Source: Wuchereria bancrofti (lineage: Eukaryota > Nematoda > Chromadorea > Rhabditida > Onchocercidae). From it: DNA of 64,000 nt. Below are positions 48,276 to 60,160 of this stretch, piece after piece. Position 1 is the stretch's first letter. The number at the start of each line of letters is the position of its first letter. The stretch is taken from the NCBI GenBank assembly GCA_005281725.1, contig SSBO01000003.1:9788581-9852580 (forward strand). Reading direction: 5' to 3'. A program made the position numbers and the translations under genes. The notes beneath the pieces were generated by a model that saw only the letters and a program-made list of their open reading frames with translations, was not told the origin of the DNA and searched no databases.

Positions 48276-50339
48276 TGCTTGATAAATGGTATATGTATAT
48301 TGTATATCATATTTTAATATTACATTTTAATTTCTAATATTATATTTTAATTTCTTAACGGAATGATACGATGATAATGGTTGACTTACTGGTACATGAA
48401 GTGTCTGTGTGTATGTGTGTATATATATTTTATACATGTATGTAGACTATTATTACATGTTTGAAAATTAAAATTTGAAATTTAATTTCAACGAATGTTT
48501 CCAAATAGATAATGGTGGTAATAGTTGGTAGTTGATTGGTAGCTGCTGGTGTGTGTCTGTGAACTAATATTAAATGATAATAGTGCTGGTTGATGGTTGT
48601 TTTAGTGGTTGGTTGGTTGATTGGTTTCATTGGTTGATTATATGTATGTGTGGATTAAATATTATTATAATTTCATTTTTTCAACGAATATTTCCAAATA
48701 GATTGACGCATAAATTTTCTATTATTTTTATCCAAATTCATTTCTGTTATTCAATTTTTTTTCAACAATTAATTTTGATTTCATCTTTTTTTTTTTTATT
48801 CAGAGACTGATGATATTTTATTCAATTTTAAAAAGTAAAATATCTCTTTTGAAAAATCATAATAAATGAGAAAAAAAAGAGAAAATTTTTTTAGCTTTTA
48901 AAATCTTAATGTTACATATTATTGAAATGGAAGTTAGTAAGAATTTTAGTATTACTATATGAATTATCTGATGAAAATACTAATTATTTATTAATTCTCT
49001 TTTGCAAATTTAATTTTTAGTAGATTATGAAAGAAACGTTTTTCTTTTTTTTTTTAAATAAAAGTTTAAAGAGGGTAGTTATTAAGATATTCTAAATCTT
49101 TCCTAATTTATACCATTCGTAGATCATAAAATGTATCAAATAAATTTATCGTTTCTTCAATAATTTTTCTGTATTTTAATTATAAAAATATGGAATTTTT
49201 TTTTTTCTTTTCACAATTATATAATTTATAATTTTGAAATTATACTGCAATTTTGTCTCAAAATTAATTCAATTATGTTATGATTGAATACGGAATGAAA
49301 TTATTTCGATATAAGAATGAATGTAAAATGAAATTGTTGTTTAGAGAAATTCGTTTTAATAATTATTACATTTACATTTCCTAAAAAAAAAAAAAATTCA
49401 TTAATTTATACCGGAAATATAATATCTAGTAGATTTTCATGATAGCATCCGGTTTTATATAACATTCATAGCTTTTCATTTCTATCCTTTTTTTTTCCGG
49501 TTTCCATATGTAATATTTTATTGTCTCTTTTTAAAGTCACATGTTTTTTTTCTTTTTTTTTTCTAACATTCTTCTTTGCATTCTCAGAGTCTTTTTTTTT
49601 TTTTTGTCGAATGAAAATCCATTCTATTCTCTTTTTTTTTTTCTTTATTTGCTATATTTGAAAATGGTTAATACTGTAAAAATTGATTAATCAAAATTTT
49701 TTACATCACCAAAAAAAATTTTAATAACAAAAAAAGGAAAAAAAATGACATTTCTTTAATTACTTGATTAATCTATCAATCTTTGATTTTTTTTTATTGA
49801 TTTGATCTTTTTTTTTTTCTTGTTTTGTAATCCAGAAATGCGCCTTTGCAGTTACAGTTATGGAATTTGTAGTTGCAATAAATTACAGTATTTCTATTAT
49901 TTAAATATTTCTAGCCCAAATTCCGAGACTTTTAGTTTTTTTTCTTTCTTTTTATGTTACAATAAATTAATTCAATTCATTAATTACTTCAATTTTCTTT
50001 TTCTTAGCAGCTTACTTTCTTCTGTTTACTTTTTTTTAAACTCTAATCTATTGAAATAAGTTAATGAAAATTCCTTTCATCTTCTAATTGCATTTTTGTT
50101 GTTTTTTTTATCGCATATATTATGCAAAAATTTAAAAAGTGATTTATATATTTGATGTAAATAAGTAAATGAATCAAATTTGATAATCATTAAATACAAA
50201 TTTTAGTGCTCATAAAATAGGTAATTATGTTATCGCTATTTCTTATCTATCACTGATATATCAAATCATCTTTTCATTAATCAATTTTCTGTTATGCGTA
50301 TGTAATCCTATGTATAAAACTGATTTTATGATTTATTGG

Positions 50340-50540
50340 AACGATGATAATATAATAATGATAACGATGATAATGATAATGTAATGACGATAAGGATGAC
50401 AATGCTAATATAATAATGGTAACAATGATAATGATAATATAATGATGATAACATTGATGATGATAATGTAATGATGATAACAGTGATAATATAATGCTGA
50501 TAACAATTTATGATAATATAATGGTAATCATAATGTAAAG
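50340..50540. repeat. GATAAT/ATGATAA degenerate array
   Basis: Units such as GATGATAATATAATAATGATAACGATGATAATG repeat imperfectly over 200 bp in intron 6. Confidence 0.8.
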
Positions 50541-53500
50541 GAGAATTTGAATGCGACGAATTAAGAATTTAGAAGTTGAAAATTTTCCGGTTTTTGTTTT
50601 CTGGATTACGATTTTATATTACGGTTTTTTTTCTTTTTTAATTTTTCTGATCATCAAATGTGCAATTTTTTTTTCTAACTTTATTATATGCTTTAAACGA
50701 TTTTGCTAAAATGAATCAAAAATATTTGCCAAGAAAATATTGTTGCATATTTGCTCTTTCTCCCTTTTTTTTTTTTGTTTCCCAAATTAAACTTTTTTTT
50801 ATAAAAAAAAAAAATGAATGAAGTAGATTTCATATTTTGATTTTAATTTCTTCAAACGAAAAATGGACCAAAAAATTTTGTTCTAAATAAATGTGGCTTA
50901 AAAAGAAAAATTAAAAAATAATTTATTAATTTCAAATTATTTATTTACATTATAATCATAAGAAGGTCTAATTATTATACAAAATTTTCATACACTTATC
51001 AAAATGTGTATTTTTCAAAATTTTTCTTTTTACTAAAATTGTTAAAAGAATTGCTAGCAATGAAAAAAAAAAAAAAAAAAGCATCATAAAATGACTACTA
51101 GAAATGAATGATCGATTGTCATATGGCCAATAATTGCTTCCATATGAGCCCAATAGTATTTTTTGGCTTGTTATATCCTTTCGAATTAGTAATAAATTCT
51201 CTTCTTTAGTTGGTACGTACACTTTGTTTTACATTTCTTTTTTTAAATTAATGAAATCAATTTACTTTCTTTTTTTTTTCTTTTTTAATGTCATAATGAA
51301 ATATATTAAATTAGCTATTTATTACTACGATAATAATCACTGAACGCTTTTCTTCATGTTTTTTTTTTTCCTCTTTTTTGTTTTTTCTAGAAAGATAATT
51401 TATTTGTTCAAGTTTTAAGCATTTTAATTTGTATATTATTTAAAAAAAAAATGATGATAATAATTCATACTTTAAAGATATGAAAAAGAAATTTTTCACT
51501 TATAAAAATAATAAAATGAAAATGGTAATTTCAGTAAATCTTATATGAATTTTTCTCATTATGAATTGTTATTTACACTTTTTTGTGAAAAATGCTTGAA
51601 TTTTTCTTTTTTTTTTGAAGTGATATACAAATTAAAATACATTAATTATATTCCAATAATTTAAATTCAATTTCGACGATGATTCATAACATTTACATTT
51701 CGTTTAAATCATTACTAATCAATACATGTAATCATTATTAATCATTTAATCATTACATGTATCATTTATTAGATCAAATATAATCAATAAAAATAATTCC
51801 TACCATTCTAATAGTAATGGAAATGAATGCATTTATGTAAAAATACTTCATTTACTTATTTATTTATTTTATTACTAAATATTTTTTAATATTATTATTC
51901 AATTTTATTTTCTAATATAAAATTCAATCATTTTAATTCGTTTATTTTTTACTTTCTTTTCTCGCATTCATTTGCAAATTTAATTTCATTCATTTTCAAC
52001 AAAAAAAAAAACGAATTCCCCAAAGGTTATTATATTGTAAGAAACATTTAAATGACATTTTTAATAAAAAAAAAAAAATTTCCATCTCGCAAAATGATAT
52101 TTATTTAATTTCATTTTACATAAAATTCTGAGATTATGATTTTTCTATTTTATATGTTAAAAAAAGAAAATGTGATAAAAATGAAATGAATAGAAATGAC
52201 AAATATATATTTCGGAGCAAAATGTTATTAATGTTATTCAAAATTGTAATAAATTTATTCATTTGTAAATTAATAATATTTGATAACTTTTTATAAATTA
52301 ATTAAAATCCGTGGTGGTAAAAAAAATTATTTATTTTTAGAAAATAATTTTTAGAAAAAGAAAAAATTAAACTTCCTTTTATTTATTTGTTTATTTTTTT
52401 GCAAATTATTAAAAAACAAAATTTTTTTTCTTAATGCTAATTATAGTTGCATATTGTACCAAAACAGAAATAATAAATAACAAACTTTTTGTAAACAACC
52501 AAAAATTTTTGAATTTAATCAATTTATTCACGCATAGAATTTTTTCCCAAAAACCTTCCATCATTTTTTTTTTTTTTTTTGTTTTTTTGCTATCGCTGTG
52601 AGAAAAAAGAAATATTCTCAAATTTTGTGGAAAGATTGATACGATAAGGTGTTTTCTTTTTCTTTTTTTTTTTTTAAATCATTTATTTTGAAATATTTGT
52701 TTACACTTTACTGTCCAGTCGATATGATAAGATTTATCATATCAAAATTTCTCTAATCCCCTACATTATTATTGTAAATTTCTGAAATATTACAATGATT
52801 TGTGCTGCAAATATCTGTGTTATCTCTCTTTATGATTTCTAAATCACCAATGAAAATAGAAATGAATTGAAATTTAAAAATTAATTAATTGTTGGGTTTT
52901 ATGCGTTAATGACTTTTTTTTTGAAAAAGAAATTACCGTTATCATTGATTACTTATAAAATCTACCGAATTCTTTTATTTGAAATTTTAAAATTTCATTG
53001 ATTGCTTTTTCTAGATTTTAAATAAATGTTAAGAATTCAAATGATAATTTTTTTTTTCATTTTTTTTTTCTTATTGATAATAAATTGAACCCTGAAAACT
53101 TTTTTTTTCCAGCCCAAATATTTGTTTACTTCAACACTTCTTTTTTTTGTTTATTTTATCGTAATTTCGCAGATGTAATTTTAGCCGTTTTGAAAGCAGT
53201 TGCATTTTTATTCTATAGTTTAAATTATTGAAGTATGACTTATGAACTTTAGTATACATACATTAATTAATCAATTTGTTTATTTGCCCATTTATTTATT
53301 TATCTGATTATCGATTGACTGATTGATTGATTTATTCATTGATTTATGTCATTTTGAAGGAATGGCAAATGAATTGGGGAAAAAAATTGTTGACAGTGAT
53401 GACAATTTGCTTAAACTGATTAATTTGACATATATTATTTACATATATTGTGATTAATGAACACATATTGTAACTAACTTTTGCAATTATTCCCGCAAAA

Positions 53501-54084
53501 TTGTAAATGTCATATTTTCTTTACTTCATTGAATATTTGTAATATTAACTTGTCACCAATTTGTCAACATTTCTTATTTCATAATGCTAATATGTCATCA
53601 CTGTGTCAACTTTTAAATGAAAGTTGCATATTGATATTTAGTGAATTGTCAATATGTACGGAGTGAAATCGTAATTTTTAATCCTTAAATATTAAAAATT
53701 CAAAAAAAAAAATGTGATTTTTGATCTTTTTCTTTTTTAAATCCCTTAGAGAATGACAGTTTTTCTATTTTTTATTTTGTGTTTTTTAATCTAACATGAA
53801 CTCTTTTCGTTTTTAATTTGACGCATTCACAGATTGAAAATTAGGCCATGAATAAAGCTAATAATTTTGGCATTAATCAGGAATGATAGATTAATTGAAA
53901 TATGTCGCCTAAATGAGTGAGAGAGAGAGAGAGAGAGGGAGAGGGAAAAGACATTTAATATGAAATATGACAGATAAGAAATAATTACTTGTTGATTTTT
54001 TGAGATAGAACTTTGGACTGATATAGAATTGTTGTAGAACTTTGAACTTTTTTTTTTCACTATAAATAACAATTTTTGATAGTA

Positions 54085-54350
54085 CATCATCAATCATTAT
54101 CGTCATCATCATTATCATCGCCGTGATCATTATCATCATCATAATCATTATCGTTATCATTATTATTATTATTATCATTACTATTATTATCATCATCCAC
54201 TTATCATCATAATCAATCATTATCATCATCATCGTCAGCACCACCATTGTCATCGCCGTGATCATCATCACGATCGTTATTATTATTATTTGTCATTATT
54301 ACCATCATCCACTTATCATCATCATCATCATCATCATCACTATCATAGTA
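54085..54350. repeat. ATC triplet array, inverted relative to the 47.9-kb GAT array
   Basis: ATCATTATCATCATCATAATCATTATC-like sequence with a recurring ATCGCCGTGATCAT motif (near 54118 and 54253). The complementary GAT array lies about 6 kb upstream in the same intron. Confidence 0.9.
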
Positions 54351-54519
54351 TCCTGAAACTTAAATGAATTCTTTAAGGCATACTATGTTTATAGCCGGCA
54401 ACTAATCCGGTGGTATTCCGTAAAATGAATTTTAATTAGTGAAACAATATGGATAGCTTTTAGTGTCATAGATAAAAATGGATTGAATTGAGAAGGTCAG
54501 TAGCGTGTCGTATTAAATG

Positions 54520-54540
54520 CCTCTCAATAATCCCGAGAGG
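54520..54540. repeat. Small hairpin in a GC-richer patch
   Basis: CCTCTC, nine bases, GAGAGG: a six-pair stem. It sits in a less AT-rich stretch (54360-54560) that also contains GCCGGC and CCGGTGG. Too short to be called a known RNA or a terminator. Confidence 0.4.
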
Positions 54541-54574
54541 TCATCATTATTGATGTGCTAAGTGATGAGAAATC

Positions 54575-54660
54575 TTTTTGAAGAGAGAGAGAGGGCGGAA
54601 GGGGAATGAAGAGGGAAAGAGAAAGGTAGAGGGAGAAAGAGAAAGAGAGGGAGAGAGGAA
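54575..54660. repeat. GA-rich purine tract
   Basis: GAGAGAGAGAGGGCGGAAGGGG followed by GAGGGAAAGAGAAAGGTAGA and more GA units on the sense strand. Confidence 0.85.
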
Positions 54661-54714
54661 AACGGTAGAAAATTACAGAGGCGTACATTAAATAAATTTC
54701 TTCTTAAAAGTGTT

Positions 54715-54872
54715 TGCTGTCTGTATATGAGTGTCTGTGTGTGTTTGTGTGTGTGTGTGTATGTATGTACATGTATGTGCATGTACGTATATATATATGC
54801 TCACGTAGGTGTATATGTGTGTGTGTATGTATGTATGTGTGCATGTGTGTGTATGTATGTATGTGAAGTGAG
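54715..54872. repeat. TG/TATG tract, alternating purine-pyrimidine
   Basis: About 150 bp of GTGTGTGTGTATGTATGTAC, ATGTGCATGTACGTATATAT and similar. The long alternation of purine and pyrimidine is the type of sequence able to adopt Z-DNA. The cysteine/valine-rich forward frame and the histidine/threonine-rich reverse frames are artefacts. Confidence 0.92.
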
Positions 54873-55070
54873 AATTTTTGGTGCAAATAAAATTTTCTCC
54901 TTATACCATTCACATTCTCTTCTTTCATCTCATTTCAATTGGTTGTAAAGGAATTATTTCATTTGTTTCCTTTTCAAACTATGCAAACTACCAGGGATAC
55001 ATTTATTAATATTATTTTTAATCTTACAATTAGACGAATTTTATGAAATTTGTTGAGTAGAAAGCAATAA

Positions 55071-55097
55071 AACCGGAACAACCGGAATAACCGGAAG
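55071..55097 (+). promoter_or_regulatory. Three tandem ACCGGAA (ETS-like) sites
   Basis: AACCGGAA occurs at 55071-55078, 55080-55087 and 55089-55096, a 9-bp period, the last followed by GAGG. CCGGAA is the core of the ETS-family site. The cluster lies about 1.4 kb upstream of the long open exon 56433-57509 in otherwise AT-rich DNA, so it may belong to an internal promoter or enhancer. Function is inferred only from motif and position. Confidence 0.35.
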
Positions 55098-56432
55098 AGG
55101 AATTTCGGATGTTGAAGGGAGGAAAATTGAGATTTGACAAAAATTTGATAAATTTTGTTAAAATGAAAAAATTTAAACGAATTTGATATATTTAATTGCG
55201 TCTTTTTTTTTTTGGTCTCGTTTTACGCGATAATTACGACGTTTATTAATTTTGAAATGTTCTGCTGTTTTTTTTTTTCGGTTTTTTTTTTATTGTTTAA
55301 TTTCAATTATTATTTATTTATTTGTTTGTTTGTTTGTTTTTTTTTCATAGATTTCGACAGTTGGTTTTTTTATTTTTTGAAAAGAAACAAAAATATCAGA
55401 AAATTCTTCGAATACATTCAATATCTGTTGCGTATTTTTGACGTTATTCAACGAAAGACGGACACGTTTACATTGACGGATTCTTCTGCAAAAATAATAT
55501 AATTAATTATTATTGTTACTGCTGCCTTATTATTACTGTAATAACTACTATTTACTATTTATCTTCATTTTTTTTTTTTCGCTTTAGTTCTTCCTATCTT
55601 CTTCTATCTCTCTTCCTTTTTCCTCTTTTTTTTTTGTGTTTTATTTTCCGTTTCTTCAACTTTAATACAAAATTGAAATATATTTTTCATCATATCTTTT
55701 CATTCACAACAAGTTTTCCTGGGATAATTAATTAATTTATCTATCACAAAGAAGAAGAAGAAAGAAGAAGACGACAACTATTACTACTATCTACTCCTAC
55801 CACCACCACTACTACTACTACTATTATTATCATTATTATTTTACTACTACTATTGTTACTGATACAGTTATCAGTAATAGTAAAGTAATTTATAAATTAA
55901 CCTACAATACAGGTTACTGTTCATTTGTAACCTTATTTATTAACTAATTAATATATGCTCTGATCGATATTTGGCATATCATTGCTTTTCTTCTTTTCTT
56001 TTCTTTTTTTTCTTTCTTTTGTTAAATAAGGAAGATCAAATTTCTCGAAATTTCTATTTCATTATTTTGACAGGATCTACCATATTTACGGAACATTCCA
56101 TATCATTATTATTATTATTAATTATTATTATTCCTATTACTGTTACTGTTATTATTCTTTTCTGATATCCTATTATTTATAAACTAATTTCTACGATCTA
56201 ATAACTATTCTTACCAATTATTGTTTCAAAAGAAAAAAAAAGAGGAAAACAAAAAACGGAAAGGAAAATCTTGAATTAAAACACGGATACGCAATTATTT
56301 CATATTTTGAATTTTTGGATAAAAAAAAGGAGAGAAAAACGAAAAAAAAAACTTTCGATCTCTTTGAATTTTATAATCACTTGAAAATTCGCTTATCACT
56401 GTAATATCAATTTTAATAATTTCTACACATAA

Positions 56433-57509
56433 CAATACATCAAAACGTTACCGTCTTGCATCATATCAGCTCCAACATTATCAACGGTAACACTGTTTCC
56501 ACATACCGTTGCTACAACATTTGATAATTTAAATCAATCCCAGAATTTTCTCAATCCTTCAGCATTTTATCCGTTATCAGGATATACAACAACAACAACA
56601 ACAACTACTACTACTACTACAATAGCAACAACAACAACAACATTAATTCCAATTGGTGAAGCACAAACTGTATTTTTAACTCATCCTAATACAAATATTT
56701 CTACTAGAAGTTATTATCATCAACAATATTCAAATTTTCAACCTTCTGCTACAGCTGCTGTAGCAGCCACCGCTACTTTTCTTCCTGGTAATATTCTAAA
56801 AAATACTACAATTACCGGTATTCCATTTAATACCACTAATAAACGTAAATCATCAACAATTTACGGTAATATATTAGATAATAATAGTAATAATAATACT
56901 AAATTATATCGTGGTAATCATTTTACTACCATCTCTGAATCACTATCATCATCATTATCATCATCATCATCATTATCATCATCATTATCATTAGCATCAT
57001 CAACGATACCGATAAATTCGAAAAAAACGTGTCTAAAACTTGATCATAGCACATTTTCCGGTATTATATCGGAAATTACACCAACAACAACACATTCATT
57101 TGCAGCTACATGTATGGCTGCATCACCAATAAGACCGATAATTGGTCAACAACAACAACAACAACAACATTCATCACAACAACAACTTATAATCTCTACT
57201 GATATCAGTAATCGTCATCAGTGTCGTAATCATCATCATCATCATCATAATCATCAACATAATCATCATAATCATCCTCATTCAATATTAGCAAAAAATC
57301 AACAACAACAACATCGTCATTTAAATATTAACGAACAATCATCACGTATTGCTGTCATATCATCATCATCATCATCGTCAACTGCATTTAATCTACACGA
57401 ATCCACATACAATAGCAGACGACAACATTCATCTATGGATCAGATGCGACATTCGCAACAATCACAAACACAACAATCACAATCGCAACAAGATTCGCAA
57501 GAACAAATG
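56433..57509 (+). CDS. Candidate alternative PTB exon: long Q/H/S/T/N-rich open frame
   Basis: After a TAA at 56430 the frame is open for 359 codons to a GTATCC donor at 57510. It ends phase 0, so it joins exon 7 in frame (DSQEQM/ASNLL). The content is low-complexity: threonine runs, AATAAVAATAT-like alanine stretch, serine runs from TCA repeats, seven glutamines near 57147, a histidine-rich block (57225-57290) and QQSQTQQSQSQQDSQ at the end. The non-repeat parts read like coding sequence. The first in-frame ATG is at 57114. It may be an alternative first exon giving a form without RRM1, or an internal linker exon; the only CAG acceptor in phase with exon 6 is at 56541-56543. It might instead belong to another gene. 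No homologue is recognised. Confidence 0.5.
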
Positions 57510-58353
57510 GTATCCTACTGGATATACCATTGTATCAATATATTAATAATATTCAGTTTATATGTATTGTTCGTATGAAAATTTCTCAAATCAAAAAATT
57601 TCATTTCGTTTTTTTTTCTTTTATTTTTTATTTTTTCTGTCCTAGAATTTAGAATTTAATTTGATATATTAAAATTTAAAACTTTTAGTAACATATTTCA
57701 TCATTCATTCAAATCAAGAATTTGTTATCTTATTTGATTTATAACAAGAGATTGATTAAATAAATTCTAACATATACTGAAATAGTTATTCTATTAATAT
57801 TTGTCCAATTAAATGTAAGAATTTAACTAGTTAATTTAAATCATAATTTAAGATAATTGATTCCTAATATTAAGAAATTTTATTTCATTTAAAAGTGATA
57901 TTTATTGGTTGATAAGAAAATCTTTTGCTAATAAAAGAAAAATTCATTATTTCATTTGAAATGATAAGATTATATTGTGTGTTTCTATGTCTGTGCGTGT
58001 GTGTATGGCATCATCAACTACATTTCTAGTTGTGAATTGTCATATTTTCATCGTTTTTTTTTAAATTTAATTTAGAAATTTCACATCTTCATATTGTTAT
58101 CATTTAATAATGATAACATTAATTATGAAACACAAGAAATATTCAATTAAATTAAATGCAAAAAACGATAGTTTAATTTTGCAATAATTAAAAGAAAACC
58201 TTTTTTTTAAAGAAAAAAATTCTACATCATTTTCTAGATTTATCAGTGAATACCAGAAGGAAAAGTTCTTTTTTTTCTTTTTTAGAATGAATAGGATTTG
58301 ATGAAATGTAATAAAGAAAAAATGAATTTAATTGAATTTCTTTTTTTTTTCAG
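57510..58353 (+). other. Intron between the candidate exon and exon 7
   Basis: 844 nt, GTATCC to TTTTTTTCAG. The open frame of the upstream exon runs on to a stop at 57576-57578 with transmembrane-like but AT-noise residues. Otherwise nothing seen except a small TG run near 57978-58005. Confidence 0.6.
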
Positions 58354-58573
58354 GCATCAAATTTGTTAGTTTTGGGTAATGGCTCAACAGCTACCGGTAC
58401 AGCAGCAATTAGCGCATCCGCATTGGACATTTCAGCATGCACACAGCAACAGCCAAATTCGGTGTTACGTGTTATCATCGAGAATATGCTTTATCCGGTA
58501 ACTCTCGATGTGCTGCATCAGATATTTTCCAGATATGGCAAAGTTCTTCGAATTATTACATTTAATAAAAATA
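58354..58573 (+). CDS. ptb-1: PTB exon 7 (linker and first half of RRM2)
   Basis: Strong acceptor (ten Ts then CAG) and donor AATA/GTTAGA; 220 nt, phase 0 to one base into a codon; residues 233-305. A Ser/Thr/Ala-rich linker ([20 protein letters not shown]) leads into [20 protein letters not shown] and [19 protein letters not shown]. This is nearly identical to human RRM2 ([20 protein letters not shown]...ITFTKN). This most conserved PTB block identifies the family without ambiguity. The RNP2 strand is V-L-R-V-I-I (about 269-274). RRM2 of PTB also binds Raver-type co-repressors through its helical face. Confidence 0.97.
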
Positions 58574-59258
58574 GTTAGATTTTTTTTTTTTTCATTCTTT
58601 CTTTTTAACTTCATAAATACATATATTTTTATTAAAATATCAATATAAATTAGGTGTAATTTTTATCTTTTAAATTATTTTCTTTTAAATAAAAACTGTT
58701 TTTTTGGTAACATTTATTCATTTTATTACTTTTTTCTATTATTTCAATTATGTAAAATATGATATAATATAGCTAAATGAACAATAACGAATAAATATTT
58801 CACAGCTAAATGTATAAATATTTCATAAACATTCAAAATTGATCTATTTCTTAGCAAATGAATGCGCAGTTGCACATATCGATCTTAGCTATGACAAATT
58901 AGCCTTAACTAATTATTTCTTCTAAATTTTACGACTAGCTAAGCTACTGATAGGATAAAAATATCTACCATATATTAATAAACGAATTTTGAAATGCAAA
59001 AACTACTCGGTGTAAAGATGATAACAAATAGAATAATTAGTCATTTAATTACACAATTTAGAAAGTTTGCAAAATAACAGAAATTATTGAAGCATTAACT
59101 AAATTTCATTCTATCAATATTATTTTATGAGAGTATGTCTTACTCACTGGAAAAAAAAAAACTCAATAATTTGTATTAGTTTAAATGAATGATTTAATTG
59201 AATCAAATGAATAAATCACTTTTATTGGCGCAAATATTTTTCTTTTGTTCTATTTTAG
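58574..59258 (+). other. Intron 8 region between the two RRM2 exons
   Basis: 685 nt, GTTAGA to TCTATTTTAG; AT-rich. The acceptor follows TTTTTCTTTTGTTCTATTTTAG. No other feature seen. Confidence 0.92.
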
Positions 59259-59480
59259 ATACATTTCAAGCATTGGTACAACTTAGTGAAGCAAATAGCG
59301 CCCAATTAGCACGACAATCATTGGATGGTCAAAATGTTTACAATGGATGTTGTTGTCTTCGTATTGATTATAGCAAACTTGCAACACTTAATGTGAAATA
59401 TAATAATGATAAAAGTCGAGATTATACCAATCCAAACTTACCATCCGGTGAATTAACTCTTGAACAACAGCTTAGTCTTG
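59259..59480 (+). CDS. ptb-1: PTB exon 8 (second half of RRM2 and conserved tail)
   Basis: Acceptor TATTTTAG, donor CTTG/GTTTGT; 222 nt, phase 1 to phase 1; residues 306-379. [20 protein letters not shown] and [20 protein letters not shown] complete RRM2. They are followed by [20 protein letters not shown], matching human [20 protein letters not shown] at all but two positions. This post-RRM2 segment packs as an extra strand in PTB structures. The third cysteine in GCCCL replaces the human threonine. The frame upstream of the acceptor is also open but reads intron. Confidence 0.97.
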
Positions 59481-59948
59481 GTTTGTTATTTGCTATCAAA
59501 ATTCCAATTTGTAAATATAACAAATTAGAAGGATGAAATTTGACAAAAATCAATTACAATCAAATTCTTTATAATTAATCTCTGAAAATATCGTCTTTAA
59601 TAAATTCAAATTTAATCGAAAATTAATAAAATCTTTATAAATGATTAGTAATTCATTATTTTTATAGATAATCATTTTAGTACTGTAAAACATTGTAAAA
59701 CTGTCTAGATTTATATATTAAAAAAAAAAAGAAAGAAAGGAAAGATAATAAAAACATAATGAAAGGTTTGAAATTTGTTAATTGCTTTTTCTTTTTTTAT
59801 AGCCAGGCAATTTTACTTATTCATTTTAATGAAAAAAAAAAAGAAACTTTTTGTTATTTTCAATTTTCTCTCTGTGCAATTTTGAAAATTATCTCTTTAA
59901 TTTTTTTCTAACAATAATTTTGTAATTATTATTTTAAATATTTTTTAG
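59481..59948 (+). other. Intron 9 region
   Basis: 468 nt, GTTTGT to ATTTTTTAG; AT-rich with A and T runs, no further feature. Confidence 0.92.
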
Positions 59949-60080
59949 TATCAGCGGCAACAGGTGGACAAATGGGTCCAGCAATTGCATCACTTGTGCA
60001 ATCACCGTTTGCTTTTCCATTTGGTGCAGCAAATCCGCAATATACTTTTCAGCAGCAAGCTGCGGCATTTCCGCAAGCTG
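59949..60080 (+). CDS. ptb-1: PTB exon 9 (RRM2-RRM3 linker, in-frame cassette-sized)
   Basis: Acceptor TTTTTTAG and donor GCTG/GTATAT; 132 nt, phase 1 to phase 1; residues 380-423. The peptide (SAATGGQMGPAIASLVQSPF, then PQYTFQQQAAAFPQA) is rich in A, G, P and Q, like the human linker between RRM2 and RRM3. Its length is a multiple of three with equal phases, so it can be skipped without frameshift. The vertebrate linker has an alternative exon in the same place (PTBP1 exon 9), which affects repressor strength. The next intron is only 80 nt. Confidence 0.92.
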
Positions 60081-60160
60081 GTATATTTAAAAAATATAGT
60101 ACTTTTTTTTTAAATTCGTTTTTTCTTTTTTGTGATACAAATTTGAAAGAAATTTTACAG

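Larger units (their letters stand above)
21602..58353 (+). other. Very long intron 6 (about 36.7 kb as assembled)
   Basis: It lies between the RRM1 end exon and the RRM2 start exon, both phase 0. True length is probably shorter, because 23710-25436 and 32761-37071 contain verbatim duplications around Ns and a human contaminant. Besides the candidate exon 56433-57509, I see only AT-rich DNA, CT/GA tracts, GAT/ATC arrays, a TG tract, a few palindromes and old duplications. Open frames inside are F/K/I-rich or repeat-encoded. No nested gene with a recognisable domain is visible on either strand. Alternative exons too short to recognise could be hidden here. Confidence 0.75.

Noticed and set aside
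54558..54948. Cys/Val-rich and His/Thr-rich frames
   Set aside because: Produced by TG/CA and GA microsatellites.
55212..55502. 96-residue frame as an exon upstream of the candidate alternative exon
   Set aside because: Mostly phenylalanine-rich T-run translation; only the last 30 residues look less biased and there is no suitable donor or homology.
57510..57578. C-terminal extension of the candidate exon (VSYWIYHCINILIIF)
   Set aside because: It lies past a GT donor and reads as AT-rich intron; splicing to exon 7 keeps the PTB frame.
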